Positions 1 to 8,650 are shown, numbered from the stretch's first letter. The stretch: DNA of 22,929 bases from an uncultured Lautropia sp. (GCA_938046755.1 CALIXC010000015.1:1-22929); one strand, 5' to 3'. The notes: generated by a model from the sequence alone, not told the origin. Program-made: numbers and translations.

Positions 1-355
1 CATGGACATCTCCGACGGTCTGGCGGGTGACCTGGGGCATCTGCTGACCGCTTCGGGCCGCCGACAGGGCCTGTCCCTGGGGGCAGAACTGTGGGAAGAC
101 CGCCTGCCGCTGGACCCGGTACTACGGGAAAGTGGCGTAGCGCATGACGAGGCCCTGCAGCTTGCCTTGCATGGCGGCGATGACTATGAGCTGCTGTTCA
201 CCGCACCGACGGTGCAGACCGATACCATCTTGCAATGCTGCCCTGATGCCCGCATGATCGGAAGGATCGTGGCTGGAAGCGCTATGCTTCTGGTTGATGC
301 CAAAGGCCAGTCCCGGCCACTGGCAGCTCGTGGACATGACCATTTCTCGACATGA
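1..355 (+). CDS. thiL: Thiamine-monophosphate kinase, 3' end only
   Basis: C-terminal part of ThiL, which phosphorylates thiamine monophosphate to thiamine diphosphate in the cytoplasm, the last step of cofactor synthesis. The 5' part lies before the window; about 117 residues are visible of a protein that normally has about 320. Two family signatures are seen: the MDISDGL segment at the very edge, and GGDDYELLFT about 60 residues later, which belong to the ATP/Mg and substrate region of the PurM/ThiL fold. The frame ends at TGA 353-355, overlapping the pgpA start by ATGA, so the two genes are translationally coupled. The thiL-pgpA order is common in proteobacteria, usually behind nusB. Identity is secure; the gene start cannot be seen. 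Confidence 0.93.
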   Translation, partial: MDISDGLAGDLGHLLTASGRRQGLSLGAELWEDRLPLDPVLRESGVAHDEALQLALHGGDDYELLFTAPTVQTDTILQCCPDARMIGRIVAGSAMLLVDAKGQSRPLAARGHDHFST

Positions 356-894
356 ATGACAACAAGGTAGAGGACGTGACCGATCTGGTCCGTGCTGACG
401 GAACCTTCGGCCGGATCCGGCCGACCTTTGAATTCATGAAACCGCGCCTGTCGCGGTGGATCGCCTTCGGCCTGGGCAGCGGCCTCAGCAACGTCGTGCC
501 CGGCACCATGGGCACGCTCTTTGCATGGGTGGCCTTCGCCATTCTGGCGCCGCTGCTGGGTGATACCGGCATGGGCGTGCTCATCGCCCTGGGCCTGGTG
601 GTGGGGCACTGGGCCATCGAACGTACCGGCCGCGACGTGGGCGTGCATGACCACAGCGCGATCGTCTGGGATGAGATCGTGGCTTTCTGGCTGGTGCTGT
701 GGGTCATCCCGCAGGACTTTTCCACCCAGCTGGTGGGCTTCCTGCTGTTCCGCATCTTCGACATCACCAAGCCCGCACCCATCCGCACCATCGACAGCCA
801 ATGGCAGAACGCCACCGGTGTATTGCTGGACGACCTGTTGGCAGCCGCCTATACCCTCATCGTTATGGCCGTCTGGGCCAGGCTGTTTGGCTGA
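352..894 (+). CDS. pgpA: Phosphatidylglycerophosphatase A
   Basis: Membrane enzyme of 180 residues that removes phosphate from phosphatidylglycerophosphate to give phosphatidylglycerol. Family hallmarks are visible: the VPGTMGTL segment (about residues 49-56), an IVWDEIVAFW stretch with acidic metal ligands near residue 107, FRIFDITKPAPI, and a C-terminal GVLLDDLLAAAY. Several hydrophobic segments fit an inner-membrane protein. The start at 352 is chosen because ATG overlaps the thiL stop in an ATGA junction. The N-terminus has about 25 polar residues before the conserved region, slightly longer than the E. coli protein (about 170 residues). It is the last gene of the thiL operon; a weak terminator-like hairpin and then a repeat tract follow. 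Confidence 0.95.
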   Translation: MNDNKVEDVTDLVRADGTFGRIRPTFEFMKPRLSRWIAFGLGSGLSNVVPGTMGTLFAWVAFAILAPLLGDTGMGVLIALGLVVGHWAIERTGRDVGVHDHSAIVWDEIVAFWLVLWVIPQDFSTQLVGFLLFRIFDITKPAPIRTIDSQWQNATGVLLDDLLAAAYTLIVMAVWARLFG

Positions 895-900
895 TCGTCG

Positions 901-924
901 GGCTTTCCGGAGAGGCCGGTTTTT
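901..924 (+). terminator. Weak candidate intrinsic terminator after pgpA
   Basis: Bases 901-906 can pair with 912-917 around a 5-base loop, with two G-T pairs. Two G residues and then a run of five T (920-924) follow. It begins seven bases after the pgpA stop, which is the right place. The stem is short and partly wobble-paired, so this is only a candidate. Confidence 0.35.
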
Positions 925-997
925 CCGGTGTGGGAACGCAGGACAGTACGCGCACCAAAGGGTTGTCTGCCTCCGGTGTAACGTGTCAGCATGAGTT

Positions 998-1090
<93 letters not shown>

Positions 1091-1100
1091 TTTGCAAGCG

Positions 1101-1125
1101 GCATATCCGGTGCAACCGGATATGC
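1101..1125 (+). promoter_or_regulatory. Perfect 10-bp inverted repeat upstream of the CinA-type gene
   Basis: GCATATCCGG (1101-1110) and CCGGATATGC (1116-1125) are exact reverse complements around a 5-base loop TGCAA. The structure starts ten bases after the heptamer array and ends ten bases before the ribosome binding site AAGGGGAGG (1135-1143). It could be a hairpin in the 5' leader, a dyad operator, or a terminator remnant; no T-run follows on the + strand, which argues against a terminator. The dyad is certain, its role is not. Confidence 0.7.
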
Positions 1126-1148
1126 GGATGGAGCAAGGGGAGGACGCG

Positions 1149-1721
1149 ATGAAAGAGGATGATCGACAGAACGAGTACCCCGACCCACAAGGCGACCCGG
1201 TTGCCTGGGCCTGCCTGCTGGGTGAGCGCGTGACGGCCCTGGGGGCAGGGCTGGTCACCACGGCAGAATCATGCACCGGCGGCCTGATTGCCGCCGCCCT
1301 GACCGAGACCGCTGGTTCCAGCGCCTGGTTCAGCCGGGGCTACGTTACCTACGCCAACCAGGCCAAGGTCGAGATGCTGGGCGTGGATGCCACCACGCTG
1401 GAGACGGAAGGCGCCGTCAGCACCTCAGTGGCCAGCCAGATGGCGCTGGGCGCATTGCGCAGCAGCGATGCCCTGCTGTCGATGGCTGTCAGCGGCATTG
1501 CCGGTCCGGACGGTGGCACGGCTGAAAAACCCGTCGGTACCGTCTGCTTCGGCTGGGCGCTGCGCTGGCCGCCCGGCACGCCCGAACCGCTGGTGCTGAC
1601 CGAAACCCGGCACTTCTCCGGTGACCGGGCCGACATTCGTCGTCAGACCGCCATCCACGCCCTGCGGCGTGCCGTGCAGTTGCTGGACCAGGCGCAGGAC
1701 CAGCAGCCTGTCGTGGTCTGA
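1149..1721 (+). CDS. pncC: CinA C-terminal-type nicotinamide-nucleotide amidohydrolase
   Basis: Cytoplasmic enzyme of 190 residues, a stand-alone CinA C-terminal domain. The family (PncC) hydrolyses nicotinamide mononucleotide to nicotinate mononucleotide and ammonia in NAD recycling. Key motifs are visible: AESCTGG (residues 39-45, carrying the presumed catalytic serine), WFSRGYVTYAN, and SGIAGPDGGTAEKPVGTV, typical of the active-site region. The N-terminal molybdopterin-binding-like domain of full CinA is absent, as in E. coli PncC. ATG 1149 is chosen because AAGGGGAGG (1135-1143) lies five bases upstream. The frame stays open upstream to TTG 1092, but that would translate the dyad and add residues unlike the family. 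Expression may be affected by the repeat array and dyad just upstream. Confidence 0.92.
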   Translation: MKEDDRQNEYPDPQGDPVAWACLLGERVTALGAGLVTTAESCTGGLIAAALTETAGSSAWFSRGYVTYANQAKVEMLGVDATTLETEGAVSTSVASQMALGALRSSDALLSMAVSGIAGPDGGTAEKPVGTVCFGWALRWPPGTPEPLVLTETRHFSGDRADIRRQTAIHALRRAVQLLDQAQDQQPVVV

Positions 1722-1746
1722 CTCACCTGCGCATCGGGAGACATTC

Positions 1747-2514
1747 ATGACCGCTTCACTTTTTTCCCTGCAAGGACAGACCGCGCTTGTCACCGGTGGT
1801 GCGAAGGGCATCGGCAAAGGCATTGTTTCCGTGCTGAGGCAGGCGGGGGCCAATGTCGTCATTGCGGACATCGACCGTGAACAGGGTCAGGCGACTGCCA
1901 AGGAACTGGGTGCCCATTACCAGCACACCGATGTCCGCGTGCAGCAAAGCTGCCAGGATGCCGTGGCCGCCGTCGTCGAACGTTTCGGCGCACTCGACAT
2001 TCTTTGTTCCAATACCGGCATCTTCCCGCAGAAGAAGCTGGCTGACATGACCGAGGCAGATTGGGATCAGACGCACGGCATCAACCTCAAGGGCACCTTC
2101 CTGATGGTGCAGGCCGCACTGGCTGCCATGCAGCCGCGCGGCTACGGCCGTATCGTCATCACATCCTCCATTACCGGGCCCGTCACCGGTTTTCCGGGCT
2201 GGAGCCACTACGGCGCCAGCAAGGCCGGGCAGCTGGGCTTCATGCGCAGCGTCGCGCTTGAATATGCGCGATTCGGCATCACCATCAACGCCGTCATGCC
2301 GGGCAACGTGCTCAGTGAAGGGCTGATCGCCCAGGGCGAGGAATATCTGAACCAGATGCGCGCCGCCGTGCCGACGCATACCCTGGGCACACCGCAGGAC
2401 ATCGGCTATGCCGCCTGCTTCCTGGCCAGTCGCGAAGCGGCGTACATCACGGGACAGACCATCATCATCGACGGCGGCCAGATCCTGCCTGAATCGGCGG
2501 AGGCGTTGCTGTAG
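1747..2514 (+). CDS. Short-chain dehydrogenase/reductase (SDR), substrate unknown
   Basis: Classical SDR of 255 residues, a normal length for the family. The Rossmann signature TGGAKGIG is at residues 16-23. Asp41 at the end of the second strand suggests NAD(H) rather than NADP(H). Catalytic residues fit Asn113, Ser141, Tyr155 and Lys159 (motif YGASK). The usual NNAG motif reads CSNTG, a tolerated variant. The C-terminus with TGQTIIIDGG is typical. Overall it resembles FabG/UcpA-type oxidoreductases, but substrate cannot be deduced. The start is ATG 1747 with GGGAG at 1736-1740. It follows the CinA-type gene by 25 bases, probably in one transcript. Its TAG stop abuts the stop of the opposite-strand poxB with no base between. 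Confidence 0.9.
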   Translation: MTASLFSLQGQTALVTGGAKGIGKGIVSVLRQAGANVVIADIDREQGQATAKELGAHYQHTDVRVQQSCQDAVAAVVERFGALDILCSNTGIFPQKKLADMTEADWDQTHGINLKGTFLMVQAALAAMQPRGYGRIVITSSITGPVTGFPGWSHYGASKAGQLGFMRSVALEYARFGITINAVMPGNVLSEGLIAQGEEYLNQMRAAVPTHTLGTPQDIGYAACFLASREAAYITGQTIIIDGGQILPESAEALL

Positions 2515-4236
2515 TTAGCGCAGGTTCGTCCGCGCCAGCTCCACCACCTCGTCGCCACGGCCGTTCAGTACGGCCTTCAGCATGTACAGGCTGAAGCCCT
2601 TGGCGTGGCCGATCTGTACCTTCGGCGGCATGATCAGCTCGTTGCGTTCGGTGCGAACATCCACCAGCACCGGGCCGGGGTGTGCCAGCGCCTGGGTCAG
2701 CGTCTCCTTCAGGTTGGTCGAATCCTCGACGCGGAATGACGTGAAGCCCGCCACCTTGGCCATGGCCGCGAAATCGGGGTTGTGCAGGTCGGTGGCTGTG
2801 TCCAGGTAGCCGCCAGCCTTCATCTCCATCGCCACGAAGCCCAGTGAACTATTGTTGAAGAGGATGATCTTGATGGGCAGCTTCTGCTGCACGGCGGTCA
2901 GCATGTCACCCATCATCATTGTGAAGCCGCCGTCCCCCGACAGCGAGATCACCTGTCGGTTGGGCTGTGCTGCCTGTGCACCCAGCGCCTGCAGCATGGC
3001 ATTGGCCATCGAGCCGTGGTTGAACGAACCGAGCAGCCGGCGTCGGCCGTTCATCTTCAGGTAGCGGGCAGCCCATACCGTCGGCGTGCCCACGTCGGCG
3101 GTGAATACGGCATCCTCGGCCGCCAGCTCGCTGACCAGCCGCATCAGGTGCTGAGGGTGCACCGGCTTGCCGGCTCCCGCCGGCTGCGCCAGCTCGTCCA
3201 GTCCAGAACGCGCCTTGTGGTAGTGTGCCAGTGCATGGTCCAGGAATGTCGTGTCTGAACGCTCGGCCAGCTTGGGCAGCAGGGCCGAGAGTGTCTCGCG
3301 CACGTCGGCCGCGATGCCCAGGCTCAGCGTGGTGTGCCGACCCAGCGCCGTCGGGTCGCGATCCACCTGGATCATCGTGGCTTCCTTGGGATAGAAGGCG
3401 CGATAGGGGAAGCCCGTGCCCAGCATCAGCACGGCGTCGGCGCTCATCAGCGTGTGGTAGCCCGACGAGAAACCGATCAGTCCGGTCATGCCCACATCGT
3501 ACGGGTTGTCGTATTCGACGTATTCCTTGCCACGCAGTGCATGCACGATCGGAGCCTTTAGGGCCTTGGCCACGGACACCAGCTCGGTGTGTGCGCCGGC
3601 GCAACCTGCGCCCGCCAGGATGGCTGGCGCCTTGGCCTGGTTCAGCAGCCCGACCAGCCGGTCAATCTCGGTGGAGGTGGGTGCTACTCGCTGCGGCTGT
3701 TCCGCCACCCAATGCCGCGGTGACACGGCCGGTGCTTCCGACAGCGCCACGTCGCCCGGCAATACCAGGACGGCCACACCCTGCTTGCCGATGGCCGTGT
3801 TCATGGCCCGGTAGAGAATCTCGGGCATCTGGGCTGGGTTGGAGACCAGCTCCACGAAATCGGCGCATTCGCGGAACAGCGCCTGCGGGTGGGTCTCCTG
3901 GAAGTAGCCCAGACCTATCTCGGTGGAGGGAATGTGTGCAGCGATGGCCAGGACCGGTACACGGTTGCGCCAGCAGTCGTACAGACCGTTGATGAGGTGC
4001 ATGTTGCCCGGGCCGCAGCTGCCGGCACACACGGCCAGCTTGCCGGTTACGGCGGCTTCGGCACCGGCCGCGAAGGCTGCCGTTTCCTCGTGACGAACAG
4101 GCAACCACTCGATGCGCTTGAAGCGCCGCAGGCTGTCGTTGATGCCGTTCAGGCTGTCGCCCGTCACGCCCCAGATGCGCTGTACACCCGCATCGGACAG
4201 TGTTTCCACCAGAAGGTCTGCAATAGTCTTGCTCAT
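2515..4236 (-). CDS. poxB: Pyruvate dehydrogenase (quinone) / pyruvate oxidase
   Basis: Thiamine-diphosphate and FAD enzyme that decarboxylates pyruvate to acetate and CO2 and passes electrons to membrane ubiquinone. The 573-residue protein aligns from end to end, by memory, with E. coli PoxB (572 residues). Visible features are the N-terminal GVTGDSLNGINDSL, catalytic Glu50 in RHEE, CAGSCGPGN, FAD-region GMTGLIGFSSG, and the thiamine-binding GDGGF near residue 433 with NN about 27 residues later. The C-terminus GRGDEVVELARTN matches the amphipathic lipid-binding tail that activates the E. coli enzyme at the membrane. ATG 4236 is chosen because it aligns with the E. coli start; a TTG three codons upstream (4245) is the alternative. 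The gene is divergent from recA and convergent with the SDR. Confidence 0.96.
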   Translation of the reverse strand: MSKTIADLLVETLSDAGVQRIWGVTGDSLNGINDSLRRFKRIEWLPVRHEETAAFAAGAEAAVTGKLAVCAGSCGPGNMHLINGLYDCWRNRVPVLAIAAHIPSTEIGLGYFQETHPQALFRECADFVELVSNPAQMPEILYRAMNTAIGKQGVAVLVLPGDVALSEAPAVSPRHWVAEQPQRVAPTSTEIDRLVGLLNQAKAPAILAGAGCAGAHTELVSVAKALKAPIVHALRGKEYVEYDNPYDVGMTGLIGFSSGYHTLMSADAVLMLGTGFPYRAFYPKEATMIQVDRDPTALGRHTTLSLGIAADVRETLSALLPKLAERSDTTFLDHALAHYHKARSGLDELAQPAGAGKPVHPQHLMRLVSELAAEDAVFTADVGTPTVWAARYLKMNGRRRLLGSFNHGSMANAMLQALGAQAAQPNRQVISLSGDGGFTMMMGDMLTAVQQKLPIKIILFNNSSLGFVAMEMKAGGYLDTATDLHNPDFAAMAKVAGFTSFRVEDSTNLKETLTQALAHPGPVLVDVRTERNELIMPPKVQIGHAKGFSLYMLKAVLNGRGDEVVELARTNLR

Positions 4237-4524
4237 GAAATTCAATACTCACTCATATATCGAATAATGCCCGGATACTGCCGGGGTCTTGCGAGGTCGG
4301 GGTAGGGGCTTGCCTGCGTGGTTACTGCCACCGGAACGCCCGGCCTGGAGGCAGTACGATACTCCCCCAGGTCCGCCCATGGCGCAGAACGTGGCCATTG
4401 TGCGCTGCACACAACGTTTCGGGACACCTTACACCGTTGCGTCGCCATGAAGCAGCGCGCACATCATACATTCGGCTGATTCACTCGCCTGAATGACCTC
4501 CATCATCCAGCCGAGGCCAAAAGA

Positions 4525-4540
4525 CTGATTGTATGTACAG
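4525..4540 (+). promoter_or_regulatory. LexA (SOS) box in the recA promoter
   Basis: CTGATTGTATGTACAG matches the proteobacterial LexA consensus CTG(T)-N8-ACAG with one deviation in the conserved ends (CTGA for CTGT). It overlaps the proposed -35 element, so bound LexA would block RNA polymerase. It lies 52 bases before the recA start codon, the usual arrangement for SOS-controlled recA. Confidence 0.85.
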
Positions 4541-4557
4541 TGGTCTGGTGTCATAAT
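4529..4557 (+). promoter_or_regulatory. Sigma-70 promoter of recA
   Basis: A -35 element TTGTAT (4529-4534) and a -10 element CATAAT (4552-4557) are separated by 17 bases. The -35 lies inside the LexA box. Transcription would start near 4564, leaving a leader of about 29 bases with AGGA (4581-4584) before ATG 4593. Confidence 0.7.
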
Positions 4558-4592
4558 CGGGGCTGCTTCAATCTCCTCACAGGACATCCGTC

Positions 4593-5696
<1,104 letters not shown>

Positions 5697-5722
5697 GGCT
5701 GTGAAGTGGGCGGTGAGCAAGC

Positions 5723-6418
5723 ATGAGCTTTCGTGATCTTCAGGCGCTTCTGCAGGCCGACGAATCCGTGTCGGCCCAGCGCAGCGCGCTCAAGCAACGA
5801 GCCATCGTGTTGCTGGCCCGGCGTGAGCACAGCCGGGCCGAACTCACCCGCAAGTTGCTGACGCCACTGCCTGTTCGCCGCTGTCGGCGTGCCGGGGGCA
5901 GGGCGTGGGAGCAAGGTGTCCATGAGGGGGCACCGGTGTCCGACGATCCGTTCGATGGCACCTCCGGCGCATGGTTCGGAGCCACCGTTTTCGATGGTAC
6001 AGAGGATGGCAGTCCGAGGCCGCGTGCCCCGTCGCCCGAACTGGTCGAATCGGTGCTGGACGAGCTGGAGGGCATGAAGCTGCTGTCCGATCGTCGCATG
6101 GCCGAATCACTGGTGCGAAACGGGGCAGAGCGTTTCGGCCGAGCCCGCCTGTCGCAGGATCTGCAGCGCAAGGGGTTGGATGAACACCTCATTTCCAACG
6201 TGCTGCAGCCGCTGGCCGAGGACGAGAAGAGCCGCGCCCAGGCTGTCTGGCAGCGCCGTTTCGGGAAGCCCCCCTCCAGCCTGAAGGAAAAGGCCCGGCA
6301 ATATCGATTCCTGGTGGGGCGAGGGTTTGCACCGGGCATCGTGTCCGCCGTCGTGCCCCGCATCGTCGATGCGCCCGACGAGGATGACGATTCGTCGGCA
6401 TTCGATGGTGGCTTCTGA
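5723..6418 (+). CDS. recX: RecA regulatory protein RecX with internal insertion
   Basis: Cytoplasmic modulator that binds the RecA filament and limits its activity. The N-terminal helical repeat (AIVLLARREHSRAELTRKLL, about residues 27-46) and the later repeats (VESVLDELEGMKLLSDRRMAESLVRNGAERFGR, then ARLSQDLQRKGLDEHLI and AQAVWQRRFG) identify it. At 231 residues it is well above the usual 150-170. The excess is mainly a stretch of about 55 residues (about 48-103, bases 5867-6031) rich in Gly, Pro, Asp and Arg that splits the first repeat. A short acidic tail is also present. No frame break is seen at the insertion. The start is ATG 5723, with a weak GGTGAG upstream. Confidence 0.92.
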   Translation: MSFRDLQALLQADESVSAQRSALKQRAIVLLARREHSRAELTRKLLTPLPVRRCRRAGGRAWEQGVHEGAPVSDDPFDGTSGAWFGATVFDGTEDGSPRPRAPSPELVESVLDELEGMKLLSDRRMAESLVRNGAERFGRARLSQDLQRKGLDEHLISNVLQPLAEDEKSRAQAVWQRRFGKPPSSLKEKARQYRFLVGRGFAPGIVSAVVPRIVDAPDEDDDSSAFDGGF

Positions 6419-6424
6419 AGTGCA

Positions 6425-6440
6425 CCGAATTCATATTCGG
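6425..6440 (+). terminator. Small perfect hairpin after recX
   Basis: CCGAAT (6425-6430) and ATTCGG (6435-6440) pair perfectly around the 4-base loop TCAT, seven bases after the recX stop. No clear T-run follows, so termination there is doubtful; it could also stabilise the 3' end of the transcript. Confidence 0.35.
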
Positions 6441-6491
6441 GTATTCCCTTATTTCATGGTAGGACGGGCCACGTAGCACGTTTTCTCCGGG

Positions 6492-6519
6492 TTAATCGCC
6501 ATGACCGCTGTGATAGCAT
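6492..6519 (+). promoter_or_regulatory. Candidate extended -10 promoter for sucCD
   Basis: TGATAGCAT (6511-6519) gives a TGn extension before TAGCAT, a four-of-six -10 match. The best upstream element, TTAATC (6492-6497), is a weak -35 at 16-base spacing. It would give a leader of about 27 bases before sucC. The region between recX and sucC is 134 bases, so a promoter here is expected, but the match is modest. Confidence 0.4.
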
Positions 6520-6552
6520 CAACGCGGCATATGTGACCCAACCGAGATCACC

Positions 6553-7719
6553 ATGAAAATCCACGAGTATCAAGGCAAAGAAATCCTGAAGCGCTATGGT
6601 GTAACGGTGCCCCGGGGTATTCCATGCTTCAATGTCGAAGAAGCGGTCAAGGCGGCCGAGCAGCTTGGCGGCCCTGTTTGGGTCGTCAAGGCCCAGATCC
6701 ACGCCGGTGGCCGCGGCAAGGGCGGCGGCGTCAAGCTGGCCCGCTCGCTGGATGAAGTCCGTCAGCACGCCACTTCCATCCTCGGCATGCAGCTGGTCAC
6801 CCACCAGACCGGCCCGGAAGGACAGAAGGTCCGCCGGCTGCTGATCGAGGAAGGCGCCGACATCAAGAAAGAACTCTACGTCGGTATCGTCATCGACCGC
6901 CAATCCCAGAAGATCTGCGTCATGGCCTCCAGCGAAGGCGGCATGGACATCGAGGAAGTGGCTGCCAAGACGCCCGAGAAAATCCACAAGGTCTTCTGCG
7001 ACGTGGCCCAGGGCCTCACCGACGTAGAGGCCGATGATCTGGCCACCCGCATCGGCATCCCGGCCGCCAGCCTGCCCAAGGCCCGTCAGGTGCTGCAGGG
7101 TCTGTACAAGGCCTTCTTCGAGACCGATGCCTCGCTGGCCGAGATCAATCCGCTGATCCTCACCGGCACGGGCGACGTCATCGCGCTCGACGCCAAGCTC
7201 AATTTCGATTCCAACGCCCTGTTCCGCCACGCCGACATCGTCGAGATGCGCGACCTGGATGAGGAAGACCCGGCCGAGGTGGAAGCCTCGAAGTTCGATC
7301 TGGCCTACATCCAGCTCGACGGCAACATCGGCTGCCTGGTCAACGGCGCCGGTCTGGCCATGGCCACCATGGACACCATCAAGCTGTTCGGCGGCTCGCC
7401 GGCCAACTTCCTGGACGTGGGCGGTGGCGCCACGGCCGAGAAGGTCACCGAGGCCTTCAAGCTGATGCTGAAGAACAAGGGTGTCAAGGCCATCCTGGTC
7501 AACATCTTCGGCGGCATCATGCGTTGCGACACCATCGCAGCCGGCGTCATCGCCGCCAGCAAGGCCGTCAATCTGAGCGTGCCGCTGGTGGTGCGCATGA
7601 AGGGCACCAATGAAGAGCTGGGTAAGCAGATGCTGGCCGACTCCGGCCTGCCGATCATCGCGGCAGACACGATGGCCGACGCCGCGCGCCAGGTGGTTGC
7701 CGCTGCAGCCGGTAAATAA
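6553..7719 (+). CDS. sucC: Succinyl-CoA synthetase (ADP-forming), beta subunit
   Basis: Beta subunit of the TCA-cycle enzyme that converts succinyl-CoA to succinate with substrate-level phosphorylation. The 388 residues equal the E. coli length. The N-terminal MKIHEYQGKEILKRYGV and VVKAQIHAGGRGKGGGVK mark the ATP-grasp nucleotide-binding domain (about residues 1-225). The C-terminal ligase domain shows GLAMATMDTIKLFGGSPANFLDVGGGA and NIFGGIMRCDTIA, the latter lining the site shared with the alpha subunit. It starts at ATG 6553 with GAGA a few bases upstream. sucD follows after 30 bases, so the two are co-transcribed and form an alpha-beta complex in the cytoplasm. Confidence 0.98.
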   Translation: MKIHEYQGKEILKRYGVTVPRGIPCFNVEEAVKAAEQLGGPVWVVKAQIHAGGRGKGGGVKLARSLDEVRQHATSILGMQLVTHQTGPEGQKVRRLLIEEGADIKKELYVGIVIDRQSQKICVMASSEGGMDIEEVAAKTPEKIHKVFCDVAQGLTDVEADDLATRIGIPAASLPKARQVLQGLYKAFFETDASLAEINPLILTGTGDVIALDAKLNFDSNALFRHADIVEMRDLDEEDPAEVEASKFDLAYIQLDGNIGCLVNGAGLAMATMDTIKLFGGSPANFLDVGGGATAEKVTEAFKLMLKNKGVKAILVNIFGGIMRCDTIAAGVIAASKAVNLSVPLVVRMKGTNEELGKQMLADSGLPIIAADTMADAARQVVAAAAGK

Positions 7720-7749
7720 CAACAGCCCTGAACTTCGAGGACAATCGCA

Positions 7750-8631
7750 ATGTCGATTCTGATCAACAAGGACACCAAGGTCATCACCCAGGGCATCACC
7801 GGCAAGACCGGCCAGTTCCATACGCGCATGTGCCGGGACTATGCCAATGGCAAGAACTGCTTCGTGGCAGGCGTCAATCCCAAACGTGCCGGCGAGGATT
7901 TCGAGGGCATTCCCATCTACGGCTCGGTGAAGGAAGCCAAGGCCGAGACCGGTGCCACCGTCTCCGTCATCTACGTGCCGCCGGCAGGCGCTGCCGATGC
8001 CATCTGGGAAGCGGTCGACGCCGACCTGGATCTGGTCATCTGCATCACCGAGGGCATCCCCGTTCGTGACATGCTGGTCGTGCGTGACAAGATGCGCAAG
8101 GCCAACAAGAAGACGCTGCTGCTGGGCCCCAACTGCCCGGGCGTCATCACGCCCGACGAGCTGAAGATCGGCATCATGCCGGGTCACATCCACCGCAAGG
8201 GCCGCATCGGCATCGTGTCGCGTTCCGGCACGCTGACCTATGAGGCCGTCGCACAGGTCACCGACCTGGGTCTGGGCCAGTCCACCGCCGTCGGCATCGG
8301 GGGCGACCCCATCAACGGCCTGAAGCACATCGACGTGCTGCAGATGTTCAACGACGATCCCGACACCGACGCCGTCATCATGATCGGGGAGATCGGCGGA
8401 CCGGACGAAGTGAACGCCGCGCGCTGGGCCAAGGACAACATGAAGAAACCGGTGGTCGGCTTCATCGCCGGCGTCACCGCGCCTCCGGGCAAGCGCATGG
8501 GCCACGCCGGTGCGCTCATCTCCGGTGGTGCCGACACGGCCGACGCCAAGCTGGAAGTGATGGAGGCCTGTGGTATCCGCACGACCCGCGATCCGTCCGA
8601 AATGGGGCGCCTGCTGAAGAAGGTGCTCTGA
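7750..8631 (+). CDS. sucD: Succinyl-CoA synthetase (ADP-forming), alpha subunit
   Basis: Alpha subunit that binds CoA and carries the phosphohistidine of succinyl-CoA synthetase. The 293 residues are a normal length. The N-terminal ITQGITGKTGQFHT is the CoA-binding Rossmann motif. LLGPNCPGVITP and SRSGTLTYEA are typical mid-protein segments. The active-site His252 lies in KRMGHAGALISGG. It starts at ATG 7750, preceded by GAGGA at 7737-7741. A GC-rich hairpin after the stop probably ends the sucCD transcript. Confidence 0.98.
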   Translation: MSILINKDTKVITQGITGKTGQFHTRMCRDYANGKNCFVAGVNPKRAGEDFEGIPIYGSVKEAKAETGATVSVIYVPPAGAADAIWEAVDADLDLVICITEGIPVRDMLVVRDKMRKANKKTLLLGPNCPGVITPDELKIGIMPGHIHRKGRIGIVSRSGTLTYEAVAQVTDLGLGQSTAVGIGGDPINGLKHIDVLQMFNDDPDTDAVIMIGEIGGPDEVNAARWAKDNMKKPVVGFIAGVTAPPGKRMGHAGALISGGADTADAKLEVMEACGIRTTRDPSEMGRLLKKVL

Positions 8632-8650
8632 GGCCTGCCGTCGGGCCCAT

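Larger units (their letters stand above)
4237..4592. other. Divergent poxB-recA intergenic region
   Basis: 356 bases without a convincing gene. The recA-proximal 70 bases hold the LexA box and promoter listed separately. The poxB-proximal part is locally AT-rich (about 4241-4270) and includes a small dyad CCCGG/CCGGG (4270-4285), but I find no well-matched -35/-10 pair for poxB. A short dyad TGTGC-GCT-GCACA lies at 4399-4411; its spacing does not fit a CRP site. Short frames here look like chance. Confidence 0.6.

Noticed and set aside
1092..1148. Upstream extension of the CinA-type gene to TTG 1092
   Set aside because: It would translate through the inverted repeat and lacks a ribosome binding site, whereas ATG 1149 has a strong one at good spacing.
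4399..4414. CRP-like site (TGTG ... CACA) between poxB and recA
   Set aside because: The half-sites are separated by a wrong distance for the CRP consensus, so despite the cAMP genes nearby it is not supported.
6454..8505. 683-residue open frame on the minus strand across sucC and sucD
   Set aside because: It is antisense to two certain genes, has low-complexity His/Asp/Gly-rich composition and no recognisable domain. Long antisense frames are expected in GC-rich coding DNA.
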